From Melanocharis versteri (lineage: Eukaryota > Chordata > Aves > Passeriformes > Melanocharitidae), in NCBI GenBank assembly GCA_013397845.1, contig VZTG01007214.1, positions 1-64,000 on the forward strand: DNA of 64,000 nucleotides, written 5' to 3'. The notes below the pieces were generated by a model. That model did no database searches, had not been told where the DNA came from, and worked only from the letters and a program-made list of their open reading frames with translations. Below are positions 38,036-50,404 of this stretch, in pieces (position 1 is the first letter of the stretch; each line of letters begins with the position of its first letter). The position numbers were made by a program, and so were the translations under genes.

Positions 38036-39572
38036 CCACAAAATCACAGAATAAGCTGATTTGGAAGAGACCCACAAGGATCATTGAAACCAACTCCTGG
38101 CCTTGCACAGGACCATCCTTGAGAGCCACACCATGTGCCTGAGAGTTTTGTCCAAGCACTTCTGTCAGGCTTGGTGCTGTGACCGCTTCCCTGCAGAGCC
38201 TATTCCAGTGCCCAACCACCCTCTGGGCGAAGAGCCTTTTCCTGGTATCCAACCTAAACCTTCCCCGATACAACTTCAGGCCATTCTCTTGGCTCCTGTC
38301 ACTGGGCACCAGAGAGATCAGTGCCTGACCCTCTTCTTCCTCTCTCAAGTGAGTTCCAGACTGTAATGAGGTCTTGCCTCAGTGTCCTCCAGGCTGAACA
38401 GACCAAGTGACCTCAGCCACTCATACAGCCTTCCCTCAAAGACCTTCATCATCTTTGTTTCCCTTCTGTGGATGCTCTCTAATAGCTTTATATCTTTCTC
38501 ATATTGTGGTGCCCAAAACTGCCCCTGGCACTCAAGGTGAGGCCGCCCCAGTGCAGATCAGACCAGGACAATCCCCTCCCTTGCCTGGGTGGTGATGTTG
38601 GCCCTGATGCCCCCAGGACACTCCTGGCCCTCCTGGCTGCCAGGGCACTGCTGACTCATGTTCAACTTTCCAGTGACCATGATCCCCAGATCCCTTTCCA
38701 TGGCCGGGCTTTCCAGCCTCTCATTCCCCAGTCTGTCCATACATCCAGAGTTGCCCCATCCCAGGTGCACAGTCTGGCACTTTCCCCTGTTGAACTTCAT
38801 ATGATTGGTGATTACCTCTAATTTTTCAGGATCGCTCTGCAAGGCCTCCCTGCCTTTGAGGGAGTCAACAGATCTTCCCAATTTTGTGTCATCTGTGAGC
38901 TTGCTTAGTATCGCTTCCAGGCCTACATCTGAGTCATTTATATTGAAGAGCACAGGACTGAGATGGAGCGCTGTGGAACCCCACTGGTGACAGGTTCCCA
39001 GTCTGATGTCACCCCAGTCACTGTCACCCTTCATGCCTGAGCTGTGAGCCAGTTGCTCACCCATCCCATGATGTGTTTATCCAGCTGTGTGCTGCATATC
39101 TTGTCCAGAAAGATGCTGTGAGAGATATAATCCAAAGCTTTACTGAAGTCCAAAAAGAGTACCTCCACTGGCTTCCTTTGGTCAAGGGAAGCCAAGAGGT
39201 GGGTTACTTTGTCATAAAAGGAAGTCAGGGTTGATAAGTAGGACTTTCCTCTTATGAAGCTCCGCTGGCTCTGACTGAACACTGCATTATTTTTCAGGTG
39301 TTTTTCAGTACTTCCCAGAACAATCTTCTCCGTAACTTTACTGGGCACTGAAGTGAGACTGACAGGCTGGTAGTTTCTGGGATTCTCCTTCTTGCCCTTC
39401 TTGGAAACTGGGACAATGCCCGCCAGCTTCCAGTCAGCTGGGACTTCTTCCAATTTTCAAGACCACTCAAAAATCATTTAGAGAGGTTTTGCGTTGACAT
39501 CAGGTAGCTCTGGGGATTTTTGGATGAATCCCAACAGCCTCCATAGACCTGTAGGCATCCAGATGGAGCAGG
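38036..39572 (-). mobile_element. CR1 LINE copy, RT domain to 3' tail
   Basis: Minus-strand CR1. The 3' terminus is at the left: 38036 reads ACAAAATCACAGAATAAG, the complement of the CR1 tail, followed by the GACCCACAAGGATCATTGA block. Moving right (5'-ward in the element) come the RLDTRKRLF block (about 38240), the HLGWGNSGCMDRLGNERL block (about 38720-38775), the reverse transcriptase active-site region reading LTDD (38888-38899) in place of F/YADD, a DFSKALDYISHSIFLDK block (about 39110-39160) and NYQPVSL (about 39365). It breaks off at about 39572, upstream of the RT. Nearly the same piece of ORF2 is kept here as in the 22.3-24.7 kb copy. The changed active site and frameshifts make it inactive. 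Confidence 0.93.
39031..39453 (-). pseudogene. CR1 reverse transcriptase fragment, longest surviving frame
   Basis: A 140-codon open stretch on the minus strand corresponds to the N-terminal and palm part of the CR1 RT. The leading PADWKLAGIVPV block, NYQPVSL, SFIRGKS and VLFLDFSKALDY blocks are in family order. The D in LFLDFSKA is the first catalytic aspartate of the palm. The frame ends before the second aspartate pair, which lies in another frame and is altered. This is a fragment of the CR1 copy, not a host gene. Confidence 0.85.
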
Positions 39573-42500
39573 ATAATTTTAGGGAAAGAATTATCTTGGG
39601 TGATGGTCAGTTTGTGATCAATATAATTTTCAAATACCAAAAATATGTATAATTTGGACAGTGACAATATATTCACAGCTTCAGTACAAAAAATTGGTTT
39701 CTAAGCAACAGTAAAAATGAATAGAGTCACAGCTTAGACACATATTATTTTCTGTACAGACTGCAGCATCCTTTCCAGGGGAAGTTCATGAATTTTGATG
39801 GTCCTTAACACAGGCAATGCAAAAGCCTGGCTGTTTGTAGACAGAATAGGAAAACCTAAGATAGTCCTAAAGTTTAGGTTGAGAAAGATCTGCTTTTAAC
39901 ATATTGAGCTGAGTTTTGCTGCATCTGAATTCTGGGCTGGTGAAGAGTCAATGAAAATTTGAAGGAATATGTTATGATACTTATAATTTGTACACAAAAT
40001 AAAATAAAAATTGTTATCAACAGACAGAATTTAGTCCAAATGAAAAATTTCTGCCCAAGAACAAATAAAGACTAGGGCTGCATGCGCATGAGGTAGGTCC
40101 AAATTGAAGTTTAATATGGTTGTTAGTAATACAGCAATTAATGCTGTTGTCATAGAAACGCAGCACGACTTTCATCTTTTTGTGCGGAAAGGGCAAGACC
40201 AAAATGTATTTTGGTGCTTAATGATAACTCAAGTGCAACATTTAAACTTCAAGCACCTGGTGCCTAACCCTCAAATCCAAAACTGTACACTAATTCCTTT
40301 TTGAATGTATCCGCACACTCTACAATGAAACCCCAAACCTGACTTGCTGACATATTTTCTCACCTTTGACAACAGACCATGAAGATAGACTGTTAAGTAT
40401 TTTGCTTATACTTTCTCTTACTTTCTTTGAAAAATAAATTCTCAGTCTGTAAATTCCTAAGCAGTTTGGACTTCTGGGTGTTCAACACTCTGTACACAAT
40501 GAGAAAAAAAGCTTAGTATTTTCAGTCAATTTTATGACACAGACATTACCTTGTCTGGCATTCAAATAGGATCAGCTTTCCTGTCCTTTACCAAGAAACT
40601 TGGAAACTGATTTATTCTCCATTATATTACACAATGAGGACTATTTATTACTTTTGATTCCCTATCTTAGTACCTTAAATATTTTGTTACCATGCCAAGA
40701 TTACAGAGTTACTCAGATTGATGAGCACAGAGGAATTCTAAAACACTAGTAATGTGAACCACGTTCTTGAGTGGCTTCTATAGGACACTCTAAGTAACTC
40801 ATTTGTAGCTAGGATTTACATTCTAATGTGAAAGCAGATGGCTTAATTTTATCATCTGGAAACACACCGTGGAACAGTCAAGCACCAACTTCTGGCTTTG
40901 TAATTGCAAAGAAAATCATTGCATGGACTTCATATAAGATGGACTTATCTTCCCATAAATGAAGAAATCTGTAATATCGGACTCAGGTATTTAGCTTATT
41001 TCCATGAGGCTAACTAAAAGTTGCATTCAAAAGAACCTCATGAGAAGTCAGGTTAGAAACAAAAATAATATCTTTTAAATGGAGCACGAAACCTTTTTTA
41101 AGGTCAAAACTGAGGTCATAAAGAAGCTAATATGGGCTTAGCATGCAGTGCAGCTGCTGTATGCTGTATTTAGCCTGTGAATAAAAAGGAAGCTTTTGTT
41201 TCCACTACTTTTACTCCCTGCATGTTCCTAAGTAATTTCTTCACTGTGCTACTTAAACTTTTATATATATGTCTCAGTTAACTTTAACATATATATATTT
41301 GGCAGCCAGAGATTTACTTTAAAATACATAATTTCAGAAATTAACAGTATAATACAGGTTTAATATGATAAATCTCTTGAAAAATTGTAATGCTAAATTC
41401 ACACGCTCTTACAGTGGCAAACCCATTTCTTTTGGGCGGCTAAAATCAATGTCTTCTGTTGTGCTGGAATGGCATTAAATTCTTTATAGAGGAGGAATCA
41501 AAACCAGACCAAGTGCTGACTTATTTTAGAACAGAGGACCTAAGGAAACAAACATGGTTTTGTAAAGACCTAAACTGAGAAGAAATCAAATAAATAAGCC
41601 CTCCTCAGTGCTATGTTCCTTTCTGACTCCATGGTGGCCAATCAGAGAATAAGGCAATCAAGGCTTTTTTGCAATGAAATGCAGGAAAAAATTGAAAAAG
41701 ACGCGTTCCAGAGGTGAGTGGAGAGGATTGCCCCGATTAAATCCACCAATTAGAACTATGCAAAAAATACAATTTCATAATTCAGAGACTACTGAGTGTA
41801 TTTTGCTTCAGGGAAATTCACTTCTACTCATTTTCAGTAACTTGGTAGTCCATTTCAGCCCCCATACTTGAAAATTACCAGCATTTTAACAGGACTATTG
41901 CCCGTACATGCGGAACTGTCTGTTTAAAATGAGGCCAGTAAATATTGATGGGGATAATAATTCCTGCACTTGAACTGTAGAAGGGTAGAACTGCAAGTAC
42001 TAACTGGCGTTTGCATTTATGCTTGGTAAACAGAGCTTGGTTTGAAAGCACTGAACATCCAGTATTGCCTTCTGCACTGTTCACATTACAAAGCACCACT
42101 GATCACAAAGATCAGTTTGATGAAATGTTGTAGCAAAGGTTAAATCAAACCATTCATCAGAAATATATCACATCTAAATAAATAAACACAATGGCAATGC
42201 TTAATAGAATACATATAATTGTCCTTAGCTAATTATGTTTTTTTGAAAACTCATCCGTGACAATTTCTTATTATTCCAATGTTAAGTGTCACCTTTTGTC
42301 TCCACATACTTTTCAACTTGTCATCTTGAACAGCAAGATTTTGGAAGCCAGCTATTCACTGGAGAAGAGCTGGCTTTTAATTTCTTATATGTTTTCCATT
42401 AATTTTACTTTTTAACCTTTTTTTTAGGAATCAGAAAGTTTGTGAATTCTTTTGTGTGTTACATGTCTCCAGGAGAAAATAGTTTGCTCATACTTGGACT

Positions 42501-42742
42501 TCTAATTCATTGAGTGAGACAATCTGGTTTATCAGATAAGGAGGACCTTATGCAATGATCACAGTCTGCTGCATCATTTTACTCAGACTTACTCTTTGCA
42601 AACTTGATTTGCCCAACGTGCATCAAGGCAAAAATCAGAAAGTTCAGCTCAAGAAGACCTTTTAAGTGAAATGTACAGCACACTTTGAGGAAATGCAGTC
42701 CTCATGGGGCAGAATTCAGGGTGCATTAAAGAAGAAAAGGCA

Positions 42743-42798
42743 ATGGACTCTGTCTCTGCAAGCAGCTGTATGCCTGACATTCTCTGTGACTTGTGTAG
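42743..42798 (+). other. Candidate 5' coding exon with strong splice donor
   Basis: ATG at 42743 has a good start context (G at -3, G at +4, GGCAATGG). The frame reads MDSVSASSCMPDILCDLC and then AG, ending at a near-perfect donor, AG|GTAAGT, with GTAAGT at 42799-42804. If real it would be a short first coding exon ending in phase 2, possibly of an alternative transcript. I do not recognise the peptide, no TATA box or CpG island is evident upstream, and no downstream exon can be paired with it. A chance donor is quite possible. Confidence 0.2.
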
Positions 42799-43994
42799 GT
42801 AAGTGATGCATAAAACACCCATTCAGTTCCATAATTCGAATTATCTCTAGCTTGATAAATGACTGCTAAAAATGGTGTGCTTCTCTCTGTGGGAACAATA
42901 CTTAAAATGTCTGGAACTTATATCAAATTATAAAACATGCTGCAGCTGTTAAAAAAGGGTCTCCTCCACTGGCTCTGAGTATGATGTCCATATATCAGAC
43001 CTCTGACATTGCCTGTCACTCAATCTGGACACAGGGAATATGGGATTCCAGGCAGATGAGAGCTGAAACTGAGGCTCCAAACCCCTTCCTTATGCAAGTG
43101 ATTAGGCGCAGCTGTTTTGCTTCACATTTCGGAACACTTGAACTCTGCAATCTGCCACATTTTTACAGGACTGCATGTGCAGAGGGTAAAAAAGGGTATC
43201 ATGCCCTGGCTAGACAGTAGATGTGGGGATAAAGAAAATTCTCCATTAAGAGAAAAAACAAATGAGAAAAAGGTTTGAGAAAAGCACAAATTGAGAGGCA
43301 AGAGGAAGAAATTAAAGGGAGGCTATCAGAACAAGCAGAGGACATTAGTCTGTTTTCCTAAGATATAGGGAGTTAATTCTACAAACATTTTCCTCAAATG
43401 TTACAAAACCAATAAATTTACTCTTTAAAAACATCGTTGCACTTCGAAATCTGCCCAAAGGTAAAAAGATTTTAGAAACTCAAATGCCACCTCTACATTT
43501 GCACATTTCGTATAATAAAACTTCTTATTCAACAATATTTGAGGAGGAAAACTCCTTCAGCTCAGATCAACAATACATAAATGCTAGCCTACAGAGGAGA
43601 AATTATATGAAAAAGCCAAGCCTAACATTTTTGCAAACTCTCTTGTGGTCCCAATTTTCCTAGTTCCAAGTCTGTATTGTAAAAGGAGTTTTTCAGAGAA
43701 GCTTCTTTTATAAATTGATGAAACCTTTTTATTCTACATATTTGGTCAAATGTTATCTATTTAAAGCCTAATCCTGCTGCACAGAAGCCTATGGGACATT
43801 TTCCACTGGGTCCCATAAGACCAAGATCAGTGTTTTCAGTGACAAGTTCTTATTGATGCTATAGGAGGAATATGGCTTTCTAAAAAAATGTATTAAATGA
43901 GAAGGATACTCAATGGAGGAATATAGCAATACAATGTAGAAGGAGTCTAAAATGTAGTTAGGAAAAAAACTATGTTTGCAAATACATATGTAAG

Positions 43995-44036
43995 GGAATT
44001 TGTATGGAGGAATTTGTATGGAGGAATTTGTATGAA
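43995..44036 (+). repeat. 14-bp unit tandem triplication
   Basis: GGAATTTGTATGGA is repeated three times in direct tandem (43995, 44009, 44023), the third copy ending GAA. Confidence 0.9.
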
Positions 44037-45097
44037 TGAATTAAAGAAAATTTACTCTCTCTACTGTTCACCAGCAGAGAGCTTTAGTCAACAAGAACTC
44101 TGGGATCTTTCTGTTGCCTTTTTATGACTTCGAGATGTTTGAGTAGAGGTGCTTCTCTGATTCACTGTGCAATGCAAAGGAAAAATTTTATTGGACATTC
44201 AGGCTGTCCTGGGTGCCCTGATCAAGAAGCATTTCACAATGCAGAAGCCTCTGCTTCCTGGTTCAACAAACTATTTAAGAAACAGTCATTCTTTGATTGG
44301 GGTGAATTCCCTCCATCATGAGAGCTGCAGTGTGGCTGGAAATAGAGTTTATTTAAATGAGCTTCCCATTTGCAGAAAAGCTTTACTGGGAATTAAAACC
44401 TGAATGCTTTATCTTCACTGCTGCAAAGGTGTGGGACTTTTTCACCCTTCAGAATAGCAGATGCTGTCTATATCTGCAAGTAATAACAACAGTCACACTG
44501 TTTTTTTTACCTAAAGTAAGAATTGTGTGTGGGAGAGGATAGATCTCATCTGCTGTGGTTTAAAAGTTGTGATTGCTGAGCCCTCCTTCCACTCACACAT
44601 TTTGCTACTTGAAAAGAAAGCCCCAGAGGTTTCCTACATCAGAAAGTAAAGCTGACCTCTCTTTTACTTCCAAACAAAAAAAAAAAAGGTAAGTGTTTTC
44701 TTATTCCCCAATTATAACAAGGTTTCAAAACAGGTTAACACCTACTGCTGGCTACAGGAGAAATACAAAAAGGGCAAGGGGCAAGTGTGATACGAGTAAA
44801 GTTCTTGTCTTGTGAAGAAAAAGAGAGTTTTATCTCTCATCGTTTTGAAGCCTCATTTGGGAGGGAGATGTTCTAAAAAAATTTTGTCGTACTTGACACC
44901 TTTCTTGCAACCCCACATGTAAACATATAATTACTGCAACACATCCTCTGATGTCATGATTATGATAGGTTCAAATATTGTCTGAAATCATGATCGAAGA
45001 AGACAAAAAGAAAACAGTGGAGATTTTTAAATGCTTTTTTTCCAAGTGATCTCCCTGGCTTTAAAACAAAATAGATTTGAAGGGATGGGGAAAGCGA

Positions 45098-45169
45098 AAA
45101 AAAACAGAGGAAAGAGAAGGGGAAGGGAAGGGGAAGGGAAGGGGAAGGAAAGGGGAAGGGGAAGGGAAG
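45098..45169 (+). repeat. Purine (GGGGAAGGGAA)n repeat bordering a gap
   Basis: An all-purine stretch, mostly GGGGAAGGGAA units, runs straight into the run of N at 45170. It has G-quadruplex and triplex potential and probably caused the assembly gap. Confidence 0.92.
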
Positions 45170-45979
45170 NNNNNNNNNNNNNNNNNNNNNNNNNNNNNNN
45201 NNNNNNNNNNNNNNNNNNNNNNNNNNNNNNNNNNNNNNNNNNNNNNNNNNNNNNNNNNNNNNNNNNNNNNNNNNNNNNNNNNNNNNNNNNNNNNNNNNNN
45301 NNNNNNNNNNNNNNNNNNNNNNNNNNNNNNNNNNNNNNNNNNNNNNNNNNNNNNNNNNNNNNNNNNNNNNNNNNNNNNNNNNNNNNNNNNNNNNNNNNNN
45401 NNNNNNNNNNNNNNNNNNNNNNNNNNNNNNNNNNNNNNNNNNNNNNNNNNNNNNNNNNNNNNNNNNNNNNNNNNNNNNNNNNNNNNNNNNNNNNNNNNNN
45501 NNNNNNNNNNNNNNNNNNNNNNNNNNNNNNNNNNNNNNNNNNNNNNNNNNNNNNNNNNNNNNNNNNNNNNNNNNNNNNNNNNNNNNNNNNNNNNNNNNNN
45601 NNNNNNNNNNNNNNNNNNNNNNNNNNNNNNNNNNNNNNNNNNNNNNNNNNNNNNNNNNNNNNNNNNNNNNNNNNNNNNNNNNNNNNNNNNNNNNNNNNNN
45701 NNNNNNNNNNNNNNNNNNNNNNNNNNNNNNNNNNNNNNNNNNNNNNNNNNNNNNNNNNNNNNNNNNNNNNNNNNNNNNNNNNNNNNNNNNNNNNNNNNNN
45801 NNNNNNNNNNNNNNNNNNNNNNNNNNNNNNNNNNNNNNNNNNNNNNNNNNNNNNNNNNNNNNNNNNNNNNNNNNNNNNNNNNNNNNNNNNNNNNNNNNNN
45901 NNNNNNNNNNNNNNNNNNNNNNNNNNNNNNNNNNNNNNNNNNNNNNNNNNNNNNNNNNNNNNNNNNNNNNNNNNNNNNN
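45170..45979. other. Assembly gap (810 N)
   Basis: Unresolved bases. Frames that appear to cross it are artefacts of N translation. The length of 810 suggests an estimated rather than fixed-size gap. Confidence 0.99.
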
Positions 45980-46024
45980 CATTTCTTCCTCGCTCTCCTT
46001 TTCTTTTCTCTTTCTCTTTCTCTC
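45980..46024 (+). repeat. Pyrimidine tract on the right side of the gap
   Basis: CTTCCTCGCTCTCC then repeated TTTCTC units. The strand bias is the reverse of the purine tract on the left side of the gap. Confidence 0.85.
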
Positions 46025-49000
46025 ATATTTACTATATAATAAAACCCATATTATTGTCACTGGCATATGGTCTCGTTTGCACCTTAATTGGGGCAGAGGA
46101 ATTTCTAAGGAACCTTAATAATAATAATGATCAGATCCTAACACCAGATCTTGACACATTGAAATTTCTCAGACAGGGTAAGGAGAAGAAACTGTCATTC
46201 TTTAAGGTACACAATGGGACATGAAAGGGATGATATACTGACAGTACCAAGCCAAATATGGAAGGAGGTAAAAATGGTGGAAACTGATCTGTTGATAGAG
46301 AGGAAAGAAGAAAAAGCTAGGAGAAAAATTTCGATAAAAAGATGATCACAGAGCAGCTAGAAATTGAAACTTTGACAGTGACAAAACAAATATGGAATAC
46401 ATGTGGGTGGCTGCAGGCCTTTGACCATGTAACACTGCAGAAGTCTGAGGTAGCTCCAAGGCAAATTTCTGAAGATCTTTGAGGAATGAGAGTTTCTTCC
46501 CAGCATTGTATATGGCTTTCCTGGAAAGGCACTGTAGATCTATGATTCATGTCTAAAAAAATGTAAGAATAGAACAGGAATATGAAAAACGCTTATAAAA
46601 TAATTGGAAGACACAAAGACATCTGATTTCTGCTGAGGTTTATCACTCACACACTTTGTGGAATCAGCTGTTAGTTGAACTCTGGAGGAGAGAATGTCTT
46701 GGAGAGATCTCTTTAAATAGAGCAATAGAAGATCGCGAAAGCTGCAAAAGAGCTCTGCTCATGGATGAAAGTATAGTGAGAAGGCAGTAAGGAGGGAGAT
46801 GAATCATGGGTATGAAATGTTCATCATTGTGGTGTAGGATGCTCTAAAATGGTGACTCAGGCCCCAGCAGTTCCGCAGGGCTTGTTTAACTTCAGGATTT
46901 TTTATAAAATACCACACTGAAATTTGCTTTCCCATGGATGGTCTGCAAAAATCTCAGTGTTGATTTGGAAAAGTCATTTTAACATTTCTACCTCTTATAA
47001 TTCAACTGAGAATTGGAGATGCTTGAAGACAGACAGAGAGGAGAAGAGTATCTAGGTTAGAAACAAACATTTTTAAAACCTCTTAGATTCATCTTTCTTT
47101 TATTACAAGACCTTCTTTCCTTTGTTCTCTGTTCTTAATATTTTTTGTTTTTCTCAACTGTTTCTTCCTCCTTTCTAGTGTTTTTATTTATACTAGCAAA
47201 CCTCCTTTTTTTAAACTCCTTTTTTATAAATTTCCCACTATTTTATTCTTAGCCTTACATAAGTAGATACCTTTCCATTTTGCTCTTCTCCACCTTCTCT
47301 AACTCTCCTTTATTGCATATTTTCCTTTATTTCTCTTTTATTTTCTTCACTTTTCTTCACTTCTCTTCTCTTTTATTTTCTTTTTTCACTACATTATCCA
47401 TGCCAGAACTTCAGCAAAAGATCAAAAGGGAAAATCTACTACATAAATTAACGATTTGATTGCAGTTCAAGTGTAACTAAATAAAAATGCTTTTGCTTTA
47501 GCCACAGTTACTAACAGCATTTAATAGTTGGCAATCCGTAGATTTTATTAGGTGAAAAACTTAGGTGGTCATGACAGCCAGCATAGTAAAAAATTGCTTT
47601 TCCTCATACAAGCTTGTCCAAAGTAGCACGTCTTTTGTAGGCACATTTTTTTCTTCATTAACATGAAGTGAAAACTTTAAACATGTTTACTGTAAAATAT
47701 GGCTTAAGATGCAAGTTAACTGAATTTGTATCATTTTTCCTAGCCCCTCAATGAATATAACATCTTTTCACTTTCTGTTATGAAAAGGCAGAAGTAAGAA
47801 CTTTTATTGATTAGAGAATTAATACTATTCCATATAGCTTGTTTTAAAGGATGTAATCACTCACATGTTCCTGCTGTCACTAGAACTGCAATATTGTGCA
47901 AGTTCACACTCTAATATGAGATATAGCACAGAAATCTAGTATGTCTGCATAGAAATATTATTCTAACATATCATAATTGTGTTCAATAATCACATTTTAT
48001 AACCTTTTAATTGACTAGTATCTAGTGTTTGGCAATTAAATGATTGTAGCCAACCATACGTTGAAGTTAATTATCTGTAGATTGTGCTGGTCACTTTTGG
48101 TATGTTTTTTTTTTACTATGTTCAGGACACAGCATTTTTACAATTTCTTAATGGGCTACATTTATAAATGGAACTACAGCAAACCTGTTACTGTGTGTAC
48201 TACAGAAGAATAACTCATATGACAGCAATCTTATTAGAGGTTGTTATGAACAACATTAAGTGTGGGCTACATTTGACATGTCAGTGTAGTTACTCTGATT
48301 TACATCAGCTGAGGATTAGGACATATGTTTGATCACAAGGAATGGTAACTCATTTCGATGCATCAAGTCTTTTAAGGTATAGAATGTTGGTATAAAGCAT
48401 ATCTGATTTAGAAAACAATGTTTCTGAGAACAGTAAGGTAAGAATAACTGAAGTTAGTATTAGTTCCTCTATACTTATATTAATATAGAACTCAGTTTTG
48501 TTCTATACAGAAGGACTAGTTGTTAGGTCTTAAAGGCATTCCATTAGTGCAAAATGAAGTTTGAGAATAAAATGAAAATTAAAATTAATCACTCTTGTCA
48601 AGTGGCTTTCTCTGTGTTCTCTGTGTTCAATGAATGTAATAGAAATGTTGAAAGTATTTCCTGAAGAAATGTAATTCCATCTATATTTAACTATATTTCT
48701 CTCCTTGGCCAGCATGGTGTACAAACATTAGCCCAATATGAGCCATTCACAGAAATACAGGATGATAATAGAAACCAAATCTTCAAATCTTTCAAGGTCA
48801 GCAGGGAAGAAGCTACTCTGATTTCATACACTAGAGTTGACCAAATTACAGGTTTTGATGCATACATGGTTTTGAAACAGAATATGGGCAATCCATGATG
48901 TCACTGCACTGCTCGCTTGGCAACAGCCTGATGTTTGACTGGGAACAGACATTGGTCCTTTCCTGTGATAGAGCTGTAATGTCCCCGGGAAACACCTCAC

Positions 49001-50404
49001 TGCTGTGACCATCTTTGCATGTTCCTCTCTGCAGAAGTCATCTGATGCAGAACATTCAGGTTTTATGGCTCTTAACTTTCCATAGGTGCTGCAGGAATAA
49101 ATGTGTTTGGTTTTTTTGAAACTAATATACGCAGTTGAAATTAAAGTAATTAAGACATTTCTATGCATCTTTAGGAGTTTGTTGTGTTATGCAGTTCTTT
49201 TTAATGACAACGGCAAGGTTTCACTCATTAGTTTGACCCAAAATTGCAATGTGTGAGTCCACGTAAGTACGGCTGTTGAAGCAAGGATGTCGAAACAGAT
49301 AGTACAATAGAATGGTTACAGCATATCAGTGGAGATATTAGCTGCAGAACTGGTATTTTTATTTGTGATTTTGAAAAAACTCAGAATGAAAGCATATCTT
49401 CACTTTCTTCTCTTGTAGCTGAATCTTGAACTAGATGTAGTCATGCGTGATGTTGTATGTTGCTTAGAAAACAACATCTCAATCTCTTTACACAGGTCTT
49501 TTTAAGCTGTCTGTAGGAGCTCATTCAAATACAAGTTCTGCACAGGTACCCAACTAAACAGGACCAGAGATGATATGGGAACAGCAGCTTCACCTTCTGG
49601 ATGCAGAGGTCCAGAAACAGGCTCAAGGTCACATATTAGATGGTCAGATGTACACCAATTCTTTGTCTTCTGTTTTTATCTGTACGTACGACAAATTTTG
49701 AGTCTTAACCTCTCAATAATTAACGTACCTTCATCAGTAACATCAGCGAAGGGAAAACTAGATCTCACCATGTCTTCTGCTGAGCCATGGTTGCTGGACT
49801 TGTTAGAGTAAGCTCAGGTGAAGACCTTCCACCATGACAAGCAGAAGAGTACCTGCTTTGGGTAGGTGCAGAAAACTTACCCTGAAAGAACAAAGAAAGG
49901 CAAAGCTAGTAATGTGCCCAGCTTCTCTAGGCTGGGGCATTTCTATTAATTCTATTAAAGCAGGGTTAAAACAGGAACAGGTTTTTGGTGCCAAGAACTA
50001 TTGCTATTGGTAACTGAGGCATGTGTAGAAACAGGTACTTGTAGAATTGGATTTTGTGTTTAGAAGTGAAGAAAAAGTGAAGGCTGGGTCGATGCCACTT
50101 TAGGAATATAGACCTCTTTTCTATGATTTACTAAAATTTTGAGGCAAAAATAAACTGTGACAATTATATTCAGTCTTCATTAAAATTTAAAAATGTGTGC
50201 ACAAGGAATTTGTAAACAAAACATGCCTAAAAATTCATTTTCTAGTAATATTTTGTCTGCAAACATGAGGTGAACCTGTTTTTATGTACAGTGTTAAAAT
50301 ATTTTTTAATATTTGCTTACGGATACAAGATAACATGTCTTGAATTGTTTTGTTGCTTTTATACAAGTAGCATTGGCTTATGGTTTCACATTATTGTTGT
50401 CTTG
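46025..50404. other. Single-copy non-coding DNA with a pyrimidine-rich block
   Basis: No gene or transposon was recognised. A block at 47088-47395 is strongly biased to T and C on the plus strand. The remainder is AT-rich without structure that I could assign. Confidence 0.55.
47088..47395 (+). repeat. Pyrimidine-rich low-complexity block, about 300 bp
   Basis: Long T/C-dominated stretch (TTTCTT, CTCCTTT, TTCTCTTCTC units) broken by short AT segments such as TATACTAGCAAA. It is too irregular for a clean microsatellite and probably an aged one. Confidence 0.6.

Larger units (their letters stand above)
39573..45097. other. Single-copy AT-rich non-coding DNA
   Basis: No transposon was recognised. 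It holds a candidate exon at 42743-42798, a 14-bp triplication at 43995-44036 and TA-rich stretches at 41260-41300. Confidence 0.55.

Noticed and set aside
43980..44036. 14-bp triplication as an origin iteron
   Set aside because: It is a plain head-to-tail duplication within vertebrate single-copy DNA, with no other origin feature.
44688..44694. GGTAAGT directly after an A12 run
   Set aside because: It follows a homopolymer with no plausible exon.
44960..46224. Long open frames of 320-397 codons around 45-46.2 kb on both strands
   Set aside because: They are open only because they run through 810 N; the real bases at the ends are low-complexity purine or pyrimidine repeats.
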